Below, piece by piece: positions 25,806 to 36,146 of a stretch of 64,000 nucleotides of DNA (its first letter is position 1; every line of letters begins with the position of its first letter). The stretch is from RECM01 sp047921215 (lineage in GTDB: Bacteria; Bacteroidota; Rhodothermia; Balneolales; Cyclonatronaceae). The stretch spans positions 62,001-126,000 of the forward strand of contig JBLRWO010000004.1 of assembly GCA_047921215.1 (NCBI GenBank), written 5' to 3'. The translations under genes and the position numbers were made by a program. The notes under the pieces are model-generated. The model ran no database searches. It was not told where the DNA came from and saw nothing but the letters and a program-made list of their open reading frames with translations.

Positions 25806-26018
25806 GTCAGAACATTTTGGATTTGGAAAGGACAGTTATGTGAATCTGTAGTTAGCAGTTTCCTGATGAATATCCTTAAAGATCGGTATTTGAATATAGA
25901 AATGCTATTCTATAAACATCTCTGTACTTATTCAGATTCAAAAGTTCGTGGCCTAAGAGCAGTTATAGTAAGGATTTTCGCGACCATTTTCAGGCGCATG
26001 TTTGTTTGGCCAATCCTG

Positions 26019-27938
26019 TTACGGATACTCCGTACTGGTCAGAAAAAGATAGGCATTTCGGTTGCCGAAATAAGGGCGGTGACTGAATATGAAACGGTCA
26101 CGGGTGCCATCCATGGTGAGTAATCCGCCTATGTTGAGTCGCTCTACCTTTCTGTCAGGCCAGTAGACGGCAATTTTCAGGGTGTTGGCTGGTGTTTCGC
26201 CGGGCTGGAATACCCGTACTTCGGGCAAATCGTACAGAACATCCCCTGCTGGGCGGGTGAACTCATAGAAAAAGGGTGTGAATGAATAGAGGTGTATATC
26301 GGAGCCACCCATGCGTGAAAAAGGGGTGAGATCGGGCACTTTCAGGTCGTAAACCAGCTCTCCGCTCACCTGGTCGGGATAGACAATAAGAAGCACATCC
26401 CTATCAGTAAGCCAGGTATTAGCAGCCGGGCCGTTATCCAGCAGAGAAATTATGATATGGTCGCCGTTAACCGGGAGATCAGCGCCCTGCCATTCACTCT
26501 TACCGTCAAGTGTAAAGGTGAATGTAATCAGGTGACCGTCGAGCTCCAGATCGGCCAAAGGCGGATTGTAGCCGTGATTACCATTCTGCCAGCGGGCTGA
26601 ACGTGTTTCGTGCTCCCCGAACCTGTCGAGTTCGTCGCGGTAAACCAGCAGCCCGCTTACCTCCATGTAAGCCGGATCCAGCCTCATGGCATTCAGGTTA
26701 TTCCGGGTCGAGTTGTAGAGGATATCGAGTTCATTGATGAGACCGTTCAGCCGCGGCGTTCGGATATTGCCGGGCAGCCGCTTGAGGGAATCAATGGATG
26801 CTCCCCAGCGGTCGAGCGCCGACGTAAGTTCATTCAGCTGTGGTATAAGACCCGGAGTGTACAGGGGCGAAAAAATGTTGTATTCCCAGGGGTAGTCGTC
26901 GAACAGGTCCACGATCATGTAGAGGTGAGGAACGGCTTCTTCGGGGTAAAGATTGGTGAGCGCGTTGTGCAGGGAAACGGCAGGGTTGTAGGTATCGGGA
27001 TTAAAGGTGTAATCGGCAACGGTAAAGAGGGAGATCATCGATGCGTAAGGCTGGTTCATGGGGTTGGCAATCAGCCCCGAGGTTGTTTCGTTCAGGCCGG
27101 CGGCCCTGCCGGTAAGGGGCCCCAGGAAAAGCCTCCAGGTATCGAAATCGTTAACGGGATAATTGTCCCAGATTAGAGGATTCCGGTTCATCAGTTCGCC
27201 CCATTCCCGTGCGTCTTTGGCCGTTATGGTGGCAACGGCTACATCATTTCCGGTCCAGAAAAGCGGGATTTCTTCCGGAATACCTCCGCCCAGAAGTTCC
27301 ACATACTCCCGGTCGCCCCAGGCCCCGGTATAGGTGGTAGGGCACACTATAAGTTCGCTGCCCCGGTCGGTCAGGTCTTCGTAAAGGCGGTTTATCAGGT
27401 GTACATGGGCTTCGGCGAGATTGGCAAACCGGCTTATATCTGCTTCATGCTGCAGGGTTTCGGGAACATCGTCGAGGAACAGACCGAAGTGGCGGACACC
27501 GATTGCATGCATATCATCCATTTTAGCGAGCAGGGAGTCATAATCGGCGCTGCTTGAGTATTCGATCGACAGTCCGGGGCTTATGGTGTACCACAGATTT
27601 ACGCCTGCCTTCTGTGCTGCGTCGAGATAGTCGTTAAACCGTTCAAGGGCTTCGCCGCTGTAGCGTTCCCTCCATCTGCCTCGGTGCAGGGGATCGTCTT
27701 TGGGAGCATAGAAGTAGTCTTTGAGCCCTACCTCGCCCATAAAGCGGATCATGTCGAGGCGTTCGGTATGGGTCCATTGCCGGCCGTAGAATCCCTCCAC
27801 AACCCCGGTATGGCTGAATGTGGATTCTTCAACAGGTTCTGTGGTGTTGTTACAAGACAACAGCAGGCATAAGGACAGGACCTGAAGAAAAAGCAGTGCT
27901 CTTATCTTTTTTGGAGAAGTTGACAAAATGGTAATCAC
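26019..27938 (-). CDS. GH84-type beta-N-acetylglucosaminidase lipoprotein
   Basis: 639 residues from a GTG start. Lipobox at LCLLLSC (Cys29) suggests a lipid-anchored protein. The catalytic domain begins TGVVEGFYGRQWTHTERLDM, a GH84 (O-GlcNAcase/hyaluronidase-like) signature; KDYFYAPKDDPLHRGRWRE and the adjacent aspartates in LFLDDVP (156-157) are the expected substrate-assisted catalytic pair. WDNYPVNDF is also conserved. It would remove terminal GlcNAc from glycans in the periplasm or at the surface. The C-terminal ~200 residues are an undefined beta-rich domain. The substrate is unknown; wall or glycoconjugate GlcNAc fits the neighbourhood. Confidence 0.9.
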   Translation of the reverse strand: MITILSTSPKKIRALLFLQVLSLCLLLSCNNTTEPVEESTFSHTGVVEGFYGRQWTHTERLDMIRFMGEVGLKDYFYAPKDDPLHRGRWRERYSGEALERFNDYLDAAQKAGVNLWYTISPGLSIEYSSSADYDSLLAKMDDMHAIGVRHFGLFLDDVPETLQHEADISRFANLAEAHVHLINRLYEDLTDRGSELIVCPTTYTGAWGDREYVELLGGGIPEEIPLFWTGNDVAVATITAKDAREWGELMNRNPLIWDNYPVNDFDTWRLFLGPLTGRAAGLNETTSGLIANPMNQPYASMISLFTVADYTFNPDTYNPAVSLHNALTNLYPEEAVPHLYMIVDLFDDYPWEYNIFSPLYTPGLIPQLNELTSALDRWGASIDSLKRLPGNIRTPRLNGLINELDILYNSTRNNLNAMRLDPAYMEVSGLLVYRDELDRFGEHETRSARWQNGNHGYNPPLADLELDGHLITFTFTLDGKSEWQGADLPVNGDHIIISLLDNGPAANTWLTDRDVLLIVYPDQVSGELVYDLKVPDLTPFSRMGGSDIHLYSFTPFFYEFTRPAGDVLYDLPEVRVFQPGETPANTLKIAVYWPDRKVERLNIGGLLTMDGTRDRFIFSHRPYFGNRNAYLFLTSTEYP

Positions 27939-28465
27939 TATTCAGTTGAAGATGCAGTTTCAGACTGTGTAAGCCATCGCCCGGACACATCAATGTATAT
28001 GGATGAGCATGCAGAAGTTCCTTAATTTCAGAAATTCTAATCAGTAAAATTGCTGCTGTACTTCACATATACCGATAGTGTTCAATGAGTTGACTTTCCA
28101 GGGGTACTACATGAGAGCCCGCTCAGTTTTTTTTTGCACATTTTTTGCGTTAGGGTAGAAATTTAAATGCTTATGTGTTAAAATAAACAAGCCGGAAAGA
28201 ACTCTCCGGTATGGTTGCATAAAATCTCATGTTTGAGATCAAAATAAGATTTCATAGTTTAAAACACGGTTAATTTATTTTTGTATAAATGGAAAGCTTA
28301 ATCGAAATGAAAGCGCTTTCCCACTCTTTTCATCCTGATAAACGACTTCACTACATCAATGGTGAGTATTACACTTTTTTTAACGGACGGTAGAAAAGTG
28401 ACACATGTTGAATCTCTGAGCTATCGGTCCCAATCTAATCGAAGAATCCTCTATTCTGAATCTAT
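27939..28465. other. Long A+T-rich divergent regulatory region
   Basis: 527 bp with no gene. It contains T-runs at ~28130-28145, a hairpin ATCTCA-TGTT-TGAGAT at 28224-28239, and the promoter and operator candidates at 28276-28320 listed separately. It serves the GH84-type gene on the minus strand and the TonB operon on the plus strand. Confidence 0.55.
28276..28320 (+). promoter_or_regulatory. Bacteroidota-type -7 box and LacI-type operator-like palindrome
   Basis: TATTTTTG at 28276-28283 matches the Bacteroidota -7 consensus TAnnTTTG; no good -33 TTTG lies at the right distance. About 25 bp downstream the perfect palindrome GAAAGCGCTTTC (28309-28320) sits in TGAAAGCGCTTTCC, very close to operators of LacI/GalR-family sugar regulators. 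A repressor bound here would block the TonB operon starting at 28466. No LacI-type gene is in the window. Confidence 0.5.
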
Positions 28466-31400
28466 ATGAAAAAGAACTGGCTACTATCACTCTTTATATT
28501 TCTGACTCTTTTTCTTATTCACGACGCTGTACAGGCACAGACCGGACGTATCGATGGTACTGTTATCGATGGCGGGACGGGCGAGCCAATGATTGGTGTT
28601 AACGTCGCGATTGAGGGAACGACTCAAGGTGCTATCACTAATCTTGACGGGTATTTCACTATTATCAACGTTCGCCCGGGCGAGTACAATTTGCGGGCCT
28701 CCATGATTGGTTTTTCTACATTGGTGGTTCAGGATGTCCGGGTAAATATTGATCAGACCACGACGGTTGATTTTGAGCTGAACGAGCAGGTGATTGAAGG
28801 CGCCGAGGTGGTTGTACGTGCCGAAAGGCCCGTTGTCGAGAGAGACGTATCCTCAAGCCGCGTAAACCTGAGCAAGGAGCAGATCGAAAACCTGCCCGTT
28901 TCCGATATCGCCAGTGTGGTTGGCCTGCAGGCCGGTATTCAGGGCCTCACCGTAAGGGGTGGCTCCTCAGATCAGCTCTCCTTTATGGTTAACGGTCTTT
29001 CAATGCGTGATGAAAGGGACAATACTCCTTACACAGCCATCAGTTTTACAGCCATATCCGACGTTCAGATACAGACGGGCGGATTTAATGCCGAGTATGG
29101 AAACGTTCGTTCAGGTATTGTGAATGTGATCACAAAAGAGGGTCAGCGCGACCGGTACTCGGCCGATGTGCTTGTTCGCTACACACCAGCCTATCAGAAA
29201 CACTTCGGGCCAGCCCCTAATAACCCGAATTCCTACTGGCTTCGTCCGTATCTGGATGATGAAGTGGCGTGGACCGGTACAGAGAACGGGGCCTGGGATG
29301 TTTACACACAACAGCAATATCCCCAGTTCGAAGGCTGGAATGCCGTTGCCGAGCAGAACCTGAACCCGGATGATCCTTATTATGGAATGACCCCCGAGGC
29401 GTTGCAGCAGTTATTCCTGTGGCAACACCGGAAAAATTTTGCCATCCAGGATCCCGACTATGACGTCGATTTCAGTTTTGGCGGGCCGGTTCCGTTTGTT
29501 AGCAAAAGCCTTGGTGACCTTCGTTTCTATGCCTCGCACCGCCGTTCACAGGACATGTATATTGTACCACTGTCAAGAGACAGGTACCAGGATAATTCAT
29601 CACATATAAAATTTACTTCAGACTTGAAACCGGGCATGAAACTGATGGTTGAGGGGCTCTACGGCGAGCAGACCGGTACCAACAATAACAATGCAGGGCT
29701 CCCCGGAATTTTCCGTTCGGCCAGTGGCATAGCGGGCAGTCTCAGCCAGGTCAGTTTTATTGATTCCCGGATGTATGCCACCGATTACTGGGCTCCGACC
29801 GATGTGCAGCGGATAATGATCGGGGGCAAGTTCACCCATTTGATAGATAACCGTTCCTACTATGATGTAACCGTTAACTATTTCAAGTCGAGCTATGATA
29901 CCAATCCCGGCCGTCTCAGGAATACAGAAGGTATCCGGGAATTTGGCAACGGATTCATGGCAGATGAAGCCCCGTTCGGCTTCTATCCGCAGCCCTCATC
30001 CGGTGTGGGTTCAGGTCTGAGGATGGGTGTGGGTATGAGTAACAGCCGCGACAGCAGTTCGGTTGCTTACCTGACGGCCAAACTTGATTATGTAAACCAG
30101 ATAGACCGGTTCAATCAGCTTAAAACAGGTATAGAATTCGTTAGAACCGACAGCCGCGTCAACTATGCCTCTGTCGATGAATTTCTGCCAAGTGGCCGCT
30201 CCTGGAGCCGTTGGGAAACAACTCCGATCCGGGGCGCAGTGTATGCACAGAACAAGCTCGAATTCCGCGGCATGGTTGCAAACCTGGGGCTCAGGCTTGA
30301 TTATTCGTATGCCGGATCCGACTGGTTTGTATACGATCAGTTCGATCGTGCCTTTGCTCCCGGCAATTACAACCAGCTTGATGAACTGCTCGAGAAAGAG
30401 GATACCAAACACAATGTGACGCTCAGCCCGAGGCTGGGTGTTTCGTTCCCGATTACCGTACAGAGCAAGTTGTTCTTCAACTATGGTCACTTCCGCTCCA
30501 TGCCTACACCTGAAAACCTCTATCTGGTTCAGCAGTCGACCGAGAACGATGCCGTATCCCGGATCGCCAATCCCAATAACCCGCTGCCGAAAACAGTGGC
30601 CTATGAGCTTGGTTATGAGCACAATGTTCTGGACGATTACCTGCTGCGTGTAGCCGGATACTACAGGGACGTGTCGGAACAGCCGATTACGGTGCGTTAC
30701 CAGAGCAGAGACAACCTCGTTAACTACCTGGTGAATGAACCCAATTCCTACGAAGATACCAGAGGGTTTGAGTTTACCCTGTCGAAAGTTCGGGGACGGT
30801 GGTTCCGCGGATTTGTAAACTACACCTACATGATCAGGTCAACGGGCCGGTTCGGGTTTAGTAATTTCTATGAAAACCCGGCCGACCAGCGCGAGTTTGA
30901 ACGCGTTTCAAGGGCGAATGAGCAGGTTAAGCCGGTTCCGCGCCCCTATGCACGTCTGAACCTGGATTTCTTTTCCCCGATCGATTTCGGACCGGAATGG
31001 GCAGGATGGTTCAGGCCGCTTGGCGACTGGAGACTGAATGTGGTTACCAGCTGGACGGCTGGTTATTACCTGACCTGGACCGGTGGTGGCGGCAGTATCC
31101 CGGGTGTGAACAACAACCTGCAATACACCGACTTCTGGAATGTTGATCTGAGACTTTCCAAAAACCTGGCTACAGCCAATACGCAGATCCAGTTCTTTAT
31201 TGACGTAAACAATGTTTTGAATTACCGGTACATGTCGTCGGCGGGATTCGTGGACGGTCAGGATTACATAAACTATATGAGGTCTCTCCACCTGCCGGCG
31301 TCGGTACTTGAACCGCTAGGGTATTCAGCTGTGCCGGGCAACGACAGACCGGGTAATTACCGGAAGCCAGGTGCTGAATTTGTACCCATTGAAGCGGTTC

Positions 31401-31621
31401 CGAACATCAATAACGTGAACAACCCGAGGTCCCGTCCGCTCTACTATCAAACCACGACAGGTGAATACTATCAGTTCGTGAATGGTTCATGGCAGCAGGC
31501 CGACCGGAAATTTGTTGACCAGGTACTGAAAGACAAGGCCTACATCGACATGCCGAATCAGGACTTTTTCACTTTCCTGAACCCAAGAAATGTAATGCTT
31601 GGTGTTCGCATCTCTCTTTAA
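28466..31621 (+). CDS. TonB-dependent outer-membrane receptor with carboxypeptidase-regulatory-like domain
   Basis: 1051 residues. Signal peptide 1-25 (ends VQAQ). A carboxypeptidase-regulatory-like domain follows (GRIDGTVIDGGTGEPMIGVN, TNLDGYFTIINVRPGEYNLR), then the plug (VSDIASVVGLQAGIQGLTVR, GGFNAEYGNVRSGIVNVITK) and a long beta-barrel ending in a C-terminal aromatic/hydrophobic strand. It imports a substrate across the outer membrane using TonB energy. It is first of five genes ending at a terminator; no SusD is adjacent, so it is not a standard SusCD pair. The substrate is unknown, but a LacI-type operator and nearby wall enzymes suggest a glycan or muropeptide. Confidence 0.93.
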   Translation: MKKNWLLSLFIFLTLFLIHDAVQAQTGRIDGTVIDGGTGEPMIGVNVAIEGTTQGAITNLDGYFTIINVRPGEYNLRASMIGFSTLVVQDVRVNIDQTTTVDFELNEQVIEGAEVVVRAERPVVERDVSSSRVNLSKEQIENLPVSDIASVVGLQAGIQGLTVRGGSSDQLSFMVNGLSMRDERDNTPYTAISFTAISDVQIQTGGFNAEYGNVRSGIVNVITKEGQRDRYSADVLVRYTPAYQKHFGPAPNNPNSYWLRPYLDDEVAWTGTENGAWDVYTQQQYPQFEGWNAVAEQNLNPDDPYYGMTPEALQQLFLWQHRKNFAIQDPDYDVDFSFGGPVPFVSKSLGDLRFYASHRRSQDMYIVPLSRDRYQDNSSHIKFTSDLKPGMKLMVEGLYGEQTGTNNNNAGLPGIFRSASGIAGSLSQVSFIDSRMYATDYWAPTDVQRIMIGGKFTHLIDNRSYYDVTVNYFKSSYDTNPGRLRNTEGIREFGNGFMADEAPFGFYPQPSSGVGSGLRMGVGMSNSRDSSSVAYLTAKLDYVNQIDRFNQLKTGIEFVRTDSRVNYASVDEFLPSGRSWSRWETTPIRGAVYAQNKLEFRGMVANLGLRLDYSYAGSDWFVYDQFDRAFAPGNYNQLDELLEKEDTKHNVTLSPRLGVSFPITVQSKLFFNYGHFRSMPTPENLYLVQQSTENDAVSRIANPNNPLPKTVAYELGYEHNVLDDYLLRVAGYYRDVSEQPITVRYQSRDNLVNYLVNEPNSYEDTRGFEFTLSKVRGRWFRGFVNYTYMIRSTGRFGFSNFYENPADQREFERVSRANEQVKPVPRPYARLNLDFFSPIDFGPEWAGWFRPLGDWRLNVVTSWTAGYYLTWTGGGGSIPGVNNNLQYTDFWNVDLRLSKNLATANTQIQFFIDVNNVLNYRYMSSAGFVDGQDYINYMRSLHLPASVLEPLGYSAVPGNDRPGNYRKPGAEFVPIEAVPNINNVNNPRSRPLYYQTTTGEYYQFVNGSWQQADRKFVDQVLKDKAYIDMPNQDFFTFLNPRNVMLGVRISL

Positions 31622-31641
31622 GCATATAAATTGGAAATCGA

Positions 31642-33777
31642 ATGTTTAAACAATTCATGAAACTATTATCTGCAGCCCTGTTTTTGCTGGCGTTTACCTT
31701 ACTTGCGCCGGTAAAGGTTGAGGCTCAATTCCAAACCAAATGGCTGTCTGTGGGCTCTCTCCATAACTGGTACATCAGTACCGGAACCGAACGCGAACAC
31801 GGGCTGGTAAACAGACAGCAGTTCGGACTGAGATGGCCCGCCATCTACCAGCATCAGGATAGCCAGGCGGCAAAAGGATTCTGGATCGGAACCAAAAATT
31901 TTACCGACGAAAACGGATCCTCCTTTCCCACCAAGGTGGTTCACGTTGGTCCGCGGGTGAGCGGTTCCGGTTCTGTCTTTCCCCTTGAGATGAAGATGAT
32001 CAGTCAATTCGTACCCCCTGATGTTTTCGTTGACGGGATTCCCAGCTTTCAGCTTCCCATCGATAATGATGAGGTTGATCCCGATCTGCCAGCCGACCGT
32101 ATGATCTACAATCTGTTTAATACGGCGATCGGTTTGCAGGTTGAGAGAAAAATCCTGCAGTTCAGCAACCAGTTTCACGATAACTATCACATTTCGGAAT
32201 ACACGTTCACTAATACCGGTAATGTGGATGAAGATGATGACATTGAGCTCCCGAACCAGACTCTTGAGGATGTCTATTTCTATTTCCAATACAGATATTC
32301 GGTAAATCAGTCAAGCCGGTATACGATCGGAAACGCCACAGGATGGGGTATCAATACCATGATCAACCGTCGCGGCGATGGTCTCCGCCCTGAAGAACCG
32401 GAAACATTCCGGGCCCAGTATGTATGGCACGGCAGGTATCCGGCATTTACAACCTACGATAACATTGGAGCCCCGATATGGAGCCCCAATACATCGGGAG
32501 GGTTTGTTACGGCTGATGATACCACCGGCAGATTGGCTGCCTACCAGTTTGTGGGCCACGTCGTTTTGCATGCCGATACATCACCCGATGATCCCACAGA
32601 CGATCCGAACCAGCCCAGAACCATGTCGCAAATTGGTTCCGATGATCCTCTGAATTCCGGTAACGACCCGTTCAACCTGGCACGGATGGCGAGGGAGTAT
32701 GACCTGATGACTGCCGGCAGAACCCCAAGACATGCCTATACTGTAGAACCGAGCGGCAATTTTACAACGCCTACGGGTGATCCCTCGCTGGGTACTTCCG
32801 GTGGCTGGTCGGCCGCAAACGGATTTGGTCCCTACACGATCGGGCCGGGCGAAAGTGTTAAAATCGTGCTTGCTGAGGGCATGGCGGGTATAAACAGGGA
32901 TGCTTCAGAGTACATCGGCCAGATGTACAAGCAGAGTGGGGGAGATAACACGGCGCTTATTGCCTATGATGTTGCAGGTGTAACCCGTCAACTTACTAAA
33001 AATGAGTGGGTATTTACCGGCGAGGATTCCCTGTTCCAGACATTTAACAGGGCCATAGCCAATTACCAGTCCGGCTATAATATTCCCAGGGCTCCACGGC
33101 CACCATCCCTGTTCAACATTGACGGTGGTGGCGACGGGATTTACATGACATGGGATTATGATCCGGCCGAAGAGGCGAATATAACCGGATTTGAGATATA
33201 CAGGGCCGATACACGTACCGATAGTACCTACTATCGTGTCTTTTCAGGTCCTCCGTCGGCGCGCTCCTTTGTGGATGATGACAGCAATCCGGTTGGCGGC
33301 CCCACCAGAGGGCGGAATTATTACTATTACATCACCGCACTGGGTGATGCCTCTGCCAACAGCGGTGCCGGTCTTACACCACAGGTTGCACTCCGCAGCA
33401 GCCGGTATTATACACAGTCTTACGATCCTGCCAGGTTGAAACGGCCTGCCGGTGAAGCAATGAGCGAGATAGTCATCGTTCCCAACCCGTACATAAGAAA
33501 CGCCCGCGGATCATTGCAGCTTGATGAGGCATTTCAGGACAGGATCGCTTTTTATGAAATTCCCGGAAGGGCCCGAATCAAAATTTATACCGAACTGGGC
33601 GAGTTGATCAAGACAATTATACACGGCGACGGCAGTGGCGACGCATTCTGGGATATGAATACAGAGTGGCGCCAGAAAGTTGTTTCCGGTGTGTACATCG
33701 CCATTATTGAAAATCTTGATGATGCAGACCCCGAGTTTGGCAAACAGGTAATCAGAAAATTTGTAGTTGTGATATAA
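31642..33777 (+). CDS. Large exported protein with a fibronectin-III-like region and C-terminal FlgD/sorting-like domain
   Basis: 711 residues, signal peptide ending VEAQ. Residues 30-480 are beta-rich with no family I can name. Around 500-590 there is a fibronectin-III-like stretch (GIYMTWDYDPAEEANITGFE ... YYYYITALGD). The last ~100 residues begin IVIVPNPYIRNARGS and end SGVYIAIIENLDD...KFVVVI, a relative of the sorting domain without the QNYPNPFNP motif. It starts 20 bp after the TonB receptor gene and likely works with it at the cell surface, perhaps in the place of SusD; this is inference. Confidence 0.8.
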   Translation: MFKQFMKLLSAALFLLAFTLLAPVKVEAQFQTKWLSVGSLHNWYISTGTEREHGLVNRQQFGLRWPAIYQHQDSQAAKGFWIGTKNFTDENGSSFPTKVVHVGPRVSGSGSVFPLEMKMISQFVPPDVFVDGIPSFQLPIDNDEVDPDLPADRMIYNLFNTAIGLQVERKILQFSNQFHDNYHISEYTFTNTGNVDEDDDIELPNQTLEDVYFYFQYRYSVNQSSRYTIGNATGWGINTMINRRGDGLRPEEPETFRAQYVWHGRYPAFTTYDNIGAPIWSPNTSGGFVTADDTTGRLAAYQFVGHVVLHADTSPDDPTDDPNQPRTMSQIGSDDPLNSGNDPFNLARMAREYDLMTAGRTPRHAYTVEPSGNFTTPTGDPSLGTSGGWSAANGFGPYTIGPGESVKIVLAEGMAGINRDASEYIGQMYKQSGGDNTALIAYDVAGVTRQLTKNEWVFTGEDSLFQTFNRAIANYQSGYNIPRAPRPPSLFNIDGGGDGIYMTWDYDPAEEANITGFEIYRADTRTDSTYYRVFSGPPSARSFVDDDSNPVGGPTRGRNYYYYITALGDASANSGAGLTPQVALRSSRYYTQSYDPARLKRPAGEAMSEIVIVPNPYIRNARGSLQLDEAFQDRIAFYEIPGRARIKIYTELGELIKTIIHGDGSGDAFWDMNTEWRQKVVSGVYIAIIENLDDADPEFGKQVIRKFVVVI

Positions 33778-33788
33778 TCATCACCTAA

Positions 33789-34835
33789 ATGAGATCTTAC
33801 GTGAAACGATTTATAACCATATCCCTGATGCTGCTGGTAATTGGCGGTCTGACCGCCGGTGAAGCATTCGCCCAGAAAAAACGGGCCCAAACCAGCATGA
33901 AATTCCTGAGTACATCCATGTTTGCAAAAAGTTCTGGTATGGGTGATGCTGTTACGGCCATGGAGGGGAATTCCTCTTCGCTGTTCAGCAACCCTGCGAG
34001 CATGGCATGGCAACAGTCCACCATGGACATATCCCTCGGGCATGTTCTCTGGATTGCCGATATCAAGTACAATGCCGCTGCAATTTCGTTCAGGCCTGCT
34101 GGCGGGCGCTACGGAGTAATTGGCCTGTCGGCAACCTACGTGGATTACGGCGAATTTACCGAAACCATATTTGCCACAAATGAACGCGGATATGAAATTC
34201 TGGGCACCTACGGACCTTATGCCTATGCCGTGGGCCTTGGATATGCAAGGGCGTTATCGGAACAGTTCTCTGTGGGTGCGAACATCAGGTATGCATATCA
34301 GTTTCTGGTAAAGGGTGCCACATCCATTAATGAAAGCGGGGGCCTCACCAAGACCGACTTTAATGCCAATACCTACAGTATCGATTTCGGGGTATTCTAC
34401 AAGACCGGATTCGAAAGCCTCAATTTTGCCATGGTTTTAAGGAATTTCTCGCCGGAGATCAACTACGGTTTCGATACGCAGGATTCCGAGCTGCCCCTTA
34501 CGTTTAAGATAGGGCTTTCAATGGATCTGTTCGACTTGACCAATCTGTTCAACGTTACTGATGTTGATAAAAGTAACCACGCACTGCTTTTCTCGGTAGA
34601 TGCAAACCGTCCCCGTGACTTCGACGAACAGCTGATGTTCGGTCTGGAATACAGTTTCCTGAACCGCATCGCTCTGCGCGGCGGCTATTCGTTCCCCAAT
34701 GATGAACAGGGTTTCTCTGCAGGGGTAGGACTGAAACAACCCCTGGGTGGTATGGGCCTTGAAGTGGACTACTCCTACACTACATTCGGAATTTTCAGTG
34801 ATGTAAGCCGTCTTTCAGTGAGGTTTACACTTTAG
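33789..34835 (+). CDS. PorV/PorQ-family outer-membrane beta-barrel
   Basis: 348 residues; signal peptide ending GEAFAQ. STSMFAKSSGMGDAVTAMEG and NSSSLFSNPASMAWQQSTMD are hallmarks of the PorV/UPF0164 family; alternating amphipathic strands continue to the C-terminal LSVRFTL. PorV carries type IX substrates from translocon to surface; paralogues in such operons are thought to serve a specific partner, here perhaps the sorted protein two genes downstream. It follows the previous gene by 11 bp. Confidence 0.9.
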   Translation: MRSYVKRFITISLMLLVIGGLTAGEAFAQKKRAQTSMKFLSTSMFAKSSGMGDAVTAMEGNSSSLFSNPASMAWQQSTMDISLGHVLWIADIKYNAAAISFRPAGGRYGVIGLSATYVDYGEFTETIFATNERGYEILGTYGPYAYAVGLGYARALSEQFSVGANIRYAYQFLVKGATSINESGGLTKTDFNANTYSIDFGVFYKTGFESLNFAMVLRNFSPEINYGFDTQDSELPLTFKIGLSMDLFDLTNLFNVTDVDKSNHALLFSVDANRPRDFDEQLMFGLEYSFLNRIALRGGYSFPNDEQGFSAGVGLKQPLGGMGLEVDYSYTTFGIFSDVSRLSVRFTL

Positions 34836-34861
34836 TTTCTATGTTTTTAACAGATCAGATA

Positions 34862-36094
34862 ATGATGAAATCATCTATTAATGTATTCACAACCAAAACA
34901 CTGACAATGATGAGTGTACTTCTCATTGCCGTGTTTGCAATCTCCTGCGATGAGAATAAGGACAATTCGGTGTGGCCTGGAGAGTTTGAAACAAAGCCTG
35001 CGCCTGTATTGTCATCCATAAGCCCTGAAACCGAATTTCTTGCCGGTGTGGGTACCATAGAATTGACAGGCCAGAATTTTTCGTCAGATCCCGACGAGAA
35101 CCGGGTTTATTTTAATGATGTGAAAGCAGTCGTACTGGAGGCATCGCCTGCCCGTCTTGTGTTGCGTACCCCAAACCTGGTGAGCGATGAAGTACGGGTA
35201 AGGGTAAGTGTTGCAGGTGCCGACTTGTTTTCCAACACTATTATGTACCGTCTGCTGCCGACCATTCAGGTGCCGGAAGGCCTGCGCGATTCGGATTCCC
35301 CGGTTGCTGTAACCGTTAATGCTGCCGGCAATATCTTCGCATCCAACCTCGCCAGCGGGGTAAATGAAGGCATCGTTGTAATTGCAAACGGTGAAAAGAC
35401 AGTATATGTACCGCCCAGGGCCTGGCGCTATCAAAATTTGAGATTCGGGTCTGACGGTAGGCTGTACATGGTTCGTGGCGGTACATTTGGTAACGTCTAT
35501 GTAGCACCTGCCGGAGGAGGACCGGAGGGTTTCTTTGTCAGAGGTCTTGGCGGACTTGCCGATCTTGAGTTTGACCAGAACGGCTTTTTGTGGACGGCCG
35601 GTGCAAATGAAGGCCTTGCCAATAATTTTATCTATCGTCTCGATCAGGATGAAAACATAGCCCAGTTCTCGTTTGATGCGACTGTACGTGCATTGAGAAT
35701 TTTCGGCAATCATCTTTATGCGGGTGGATCAGTGGCTGGCACAAAGGGAGTATGGCGGTTCCCGATCGACAGCAATAACGATCTGGGTGCCGGTGAACTC
35801 TTTTTTGAATTGCCCGCTGAATATGCGGCTGATGAGGTGCGATCAATTACATTCGACACCGATGGCAATATGATTCTGGGTAAAACGGGTGCCGATCCGG
35901 TTCTAGAAGTGAAAGCTTCCGGTGGCTGGGAAGTTGTTTACCCGGGTGTGTTCCAGGGAGATGTGCTGGATATCAGCTGGCTTCCCGGTACCACTAAAAT
36001 GCTGATCATTCTCGATGCAGGAGAAGGCGAGATCACGCTGTACCAGGCAGAAATGCTTCGCCAGGGAGCTCCCTATTATGGAAGCACGGATTAA
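34862..36094 (+). CDS. IPT/TIG-domain lipoprotein with an NHL-like propeller
   Basis: About 410 residues from ATG 34862 (ATG 34841 and 34865 are alternatives). The lipobox LIAVFAISC implies a lipid anchor. An IPT/TIG Ig-like domain follows (PAPVLSSISPETEFLAGVGT, VYFNDVKAVVLEASPARLVL). The rest is a repeat-rich propeller (NAAGNIFASN, RFGSDGRLYMVRGG, LEFDQNGFLWTAG, ITFDTDGNMILGK). SusE/SusF-like surface glycan-binding lipoproteins have a similar place in Bacteroidota operons; binding of the imported substrate is plausible but unproved. Confidence 0.85.
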   Translation: MMKSSINVFTTKTLTMMSVLLIAVFAISCDENKDNSVWPGEFETKPAPVLSSISPETEFLAGVGTIELTGQNFSSDPDENRVYFNDVKAVVLEASPARLVLRTPNLVSDEVRVRVSVAGADLFSNTIMYRLLPTIQVPEGLRDSDSPVAVTVNAAGNIFASNLASGVNEGIVVIANGEKTVYVPPRAWRYQNLRFGSDGRLYMVRGGTFGNVYVAPAGGGPEGFFVRGLGGLADLEFDQNGFLWTAGANEGLANNFIYRLDQDENIAQFSFDATVRALRIFGNHLYAGGSVAGTKGVWRFPIDSNNDLGAGELFFELPAEYAADEVRSITFDTDGNMILGKTGADPVLEVKASGGWEVVYPGVFQGDVLDISWLPGTTKMLIILDAGEGEITLYQAEMLRQGAPYYGSTD

Positions 36095-36146
36095 TTAATT
36101 ACTTTATTTCTTTCTCAACACATAACACCAATAAATGGAGACATCT

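Noticed and set aside
25866..26018. Short plus-strand frame before the end of the GH84-type gene
   Set aside because: A+T-rich, no domain, overlaps the real gene; probably the intergenic tail.
28466..33777. Standard SusC/SusD pair
   Set aside because: The second gene lacks the lipobox and helical TPR layout of SusD; it looks beta-rich with a sorting-like C terminus.
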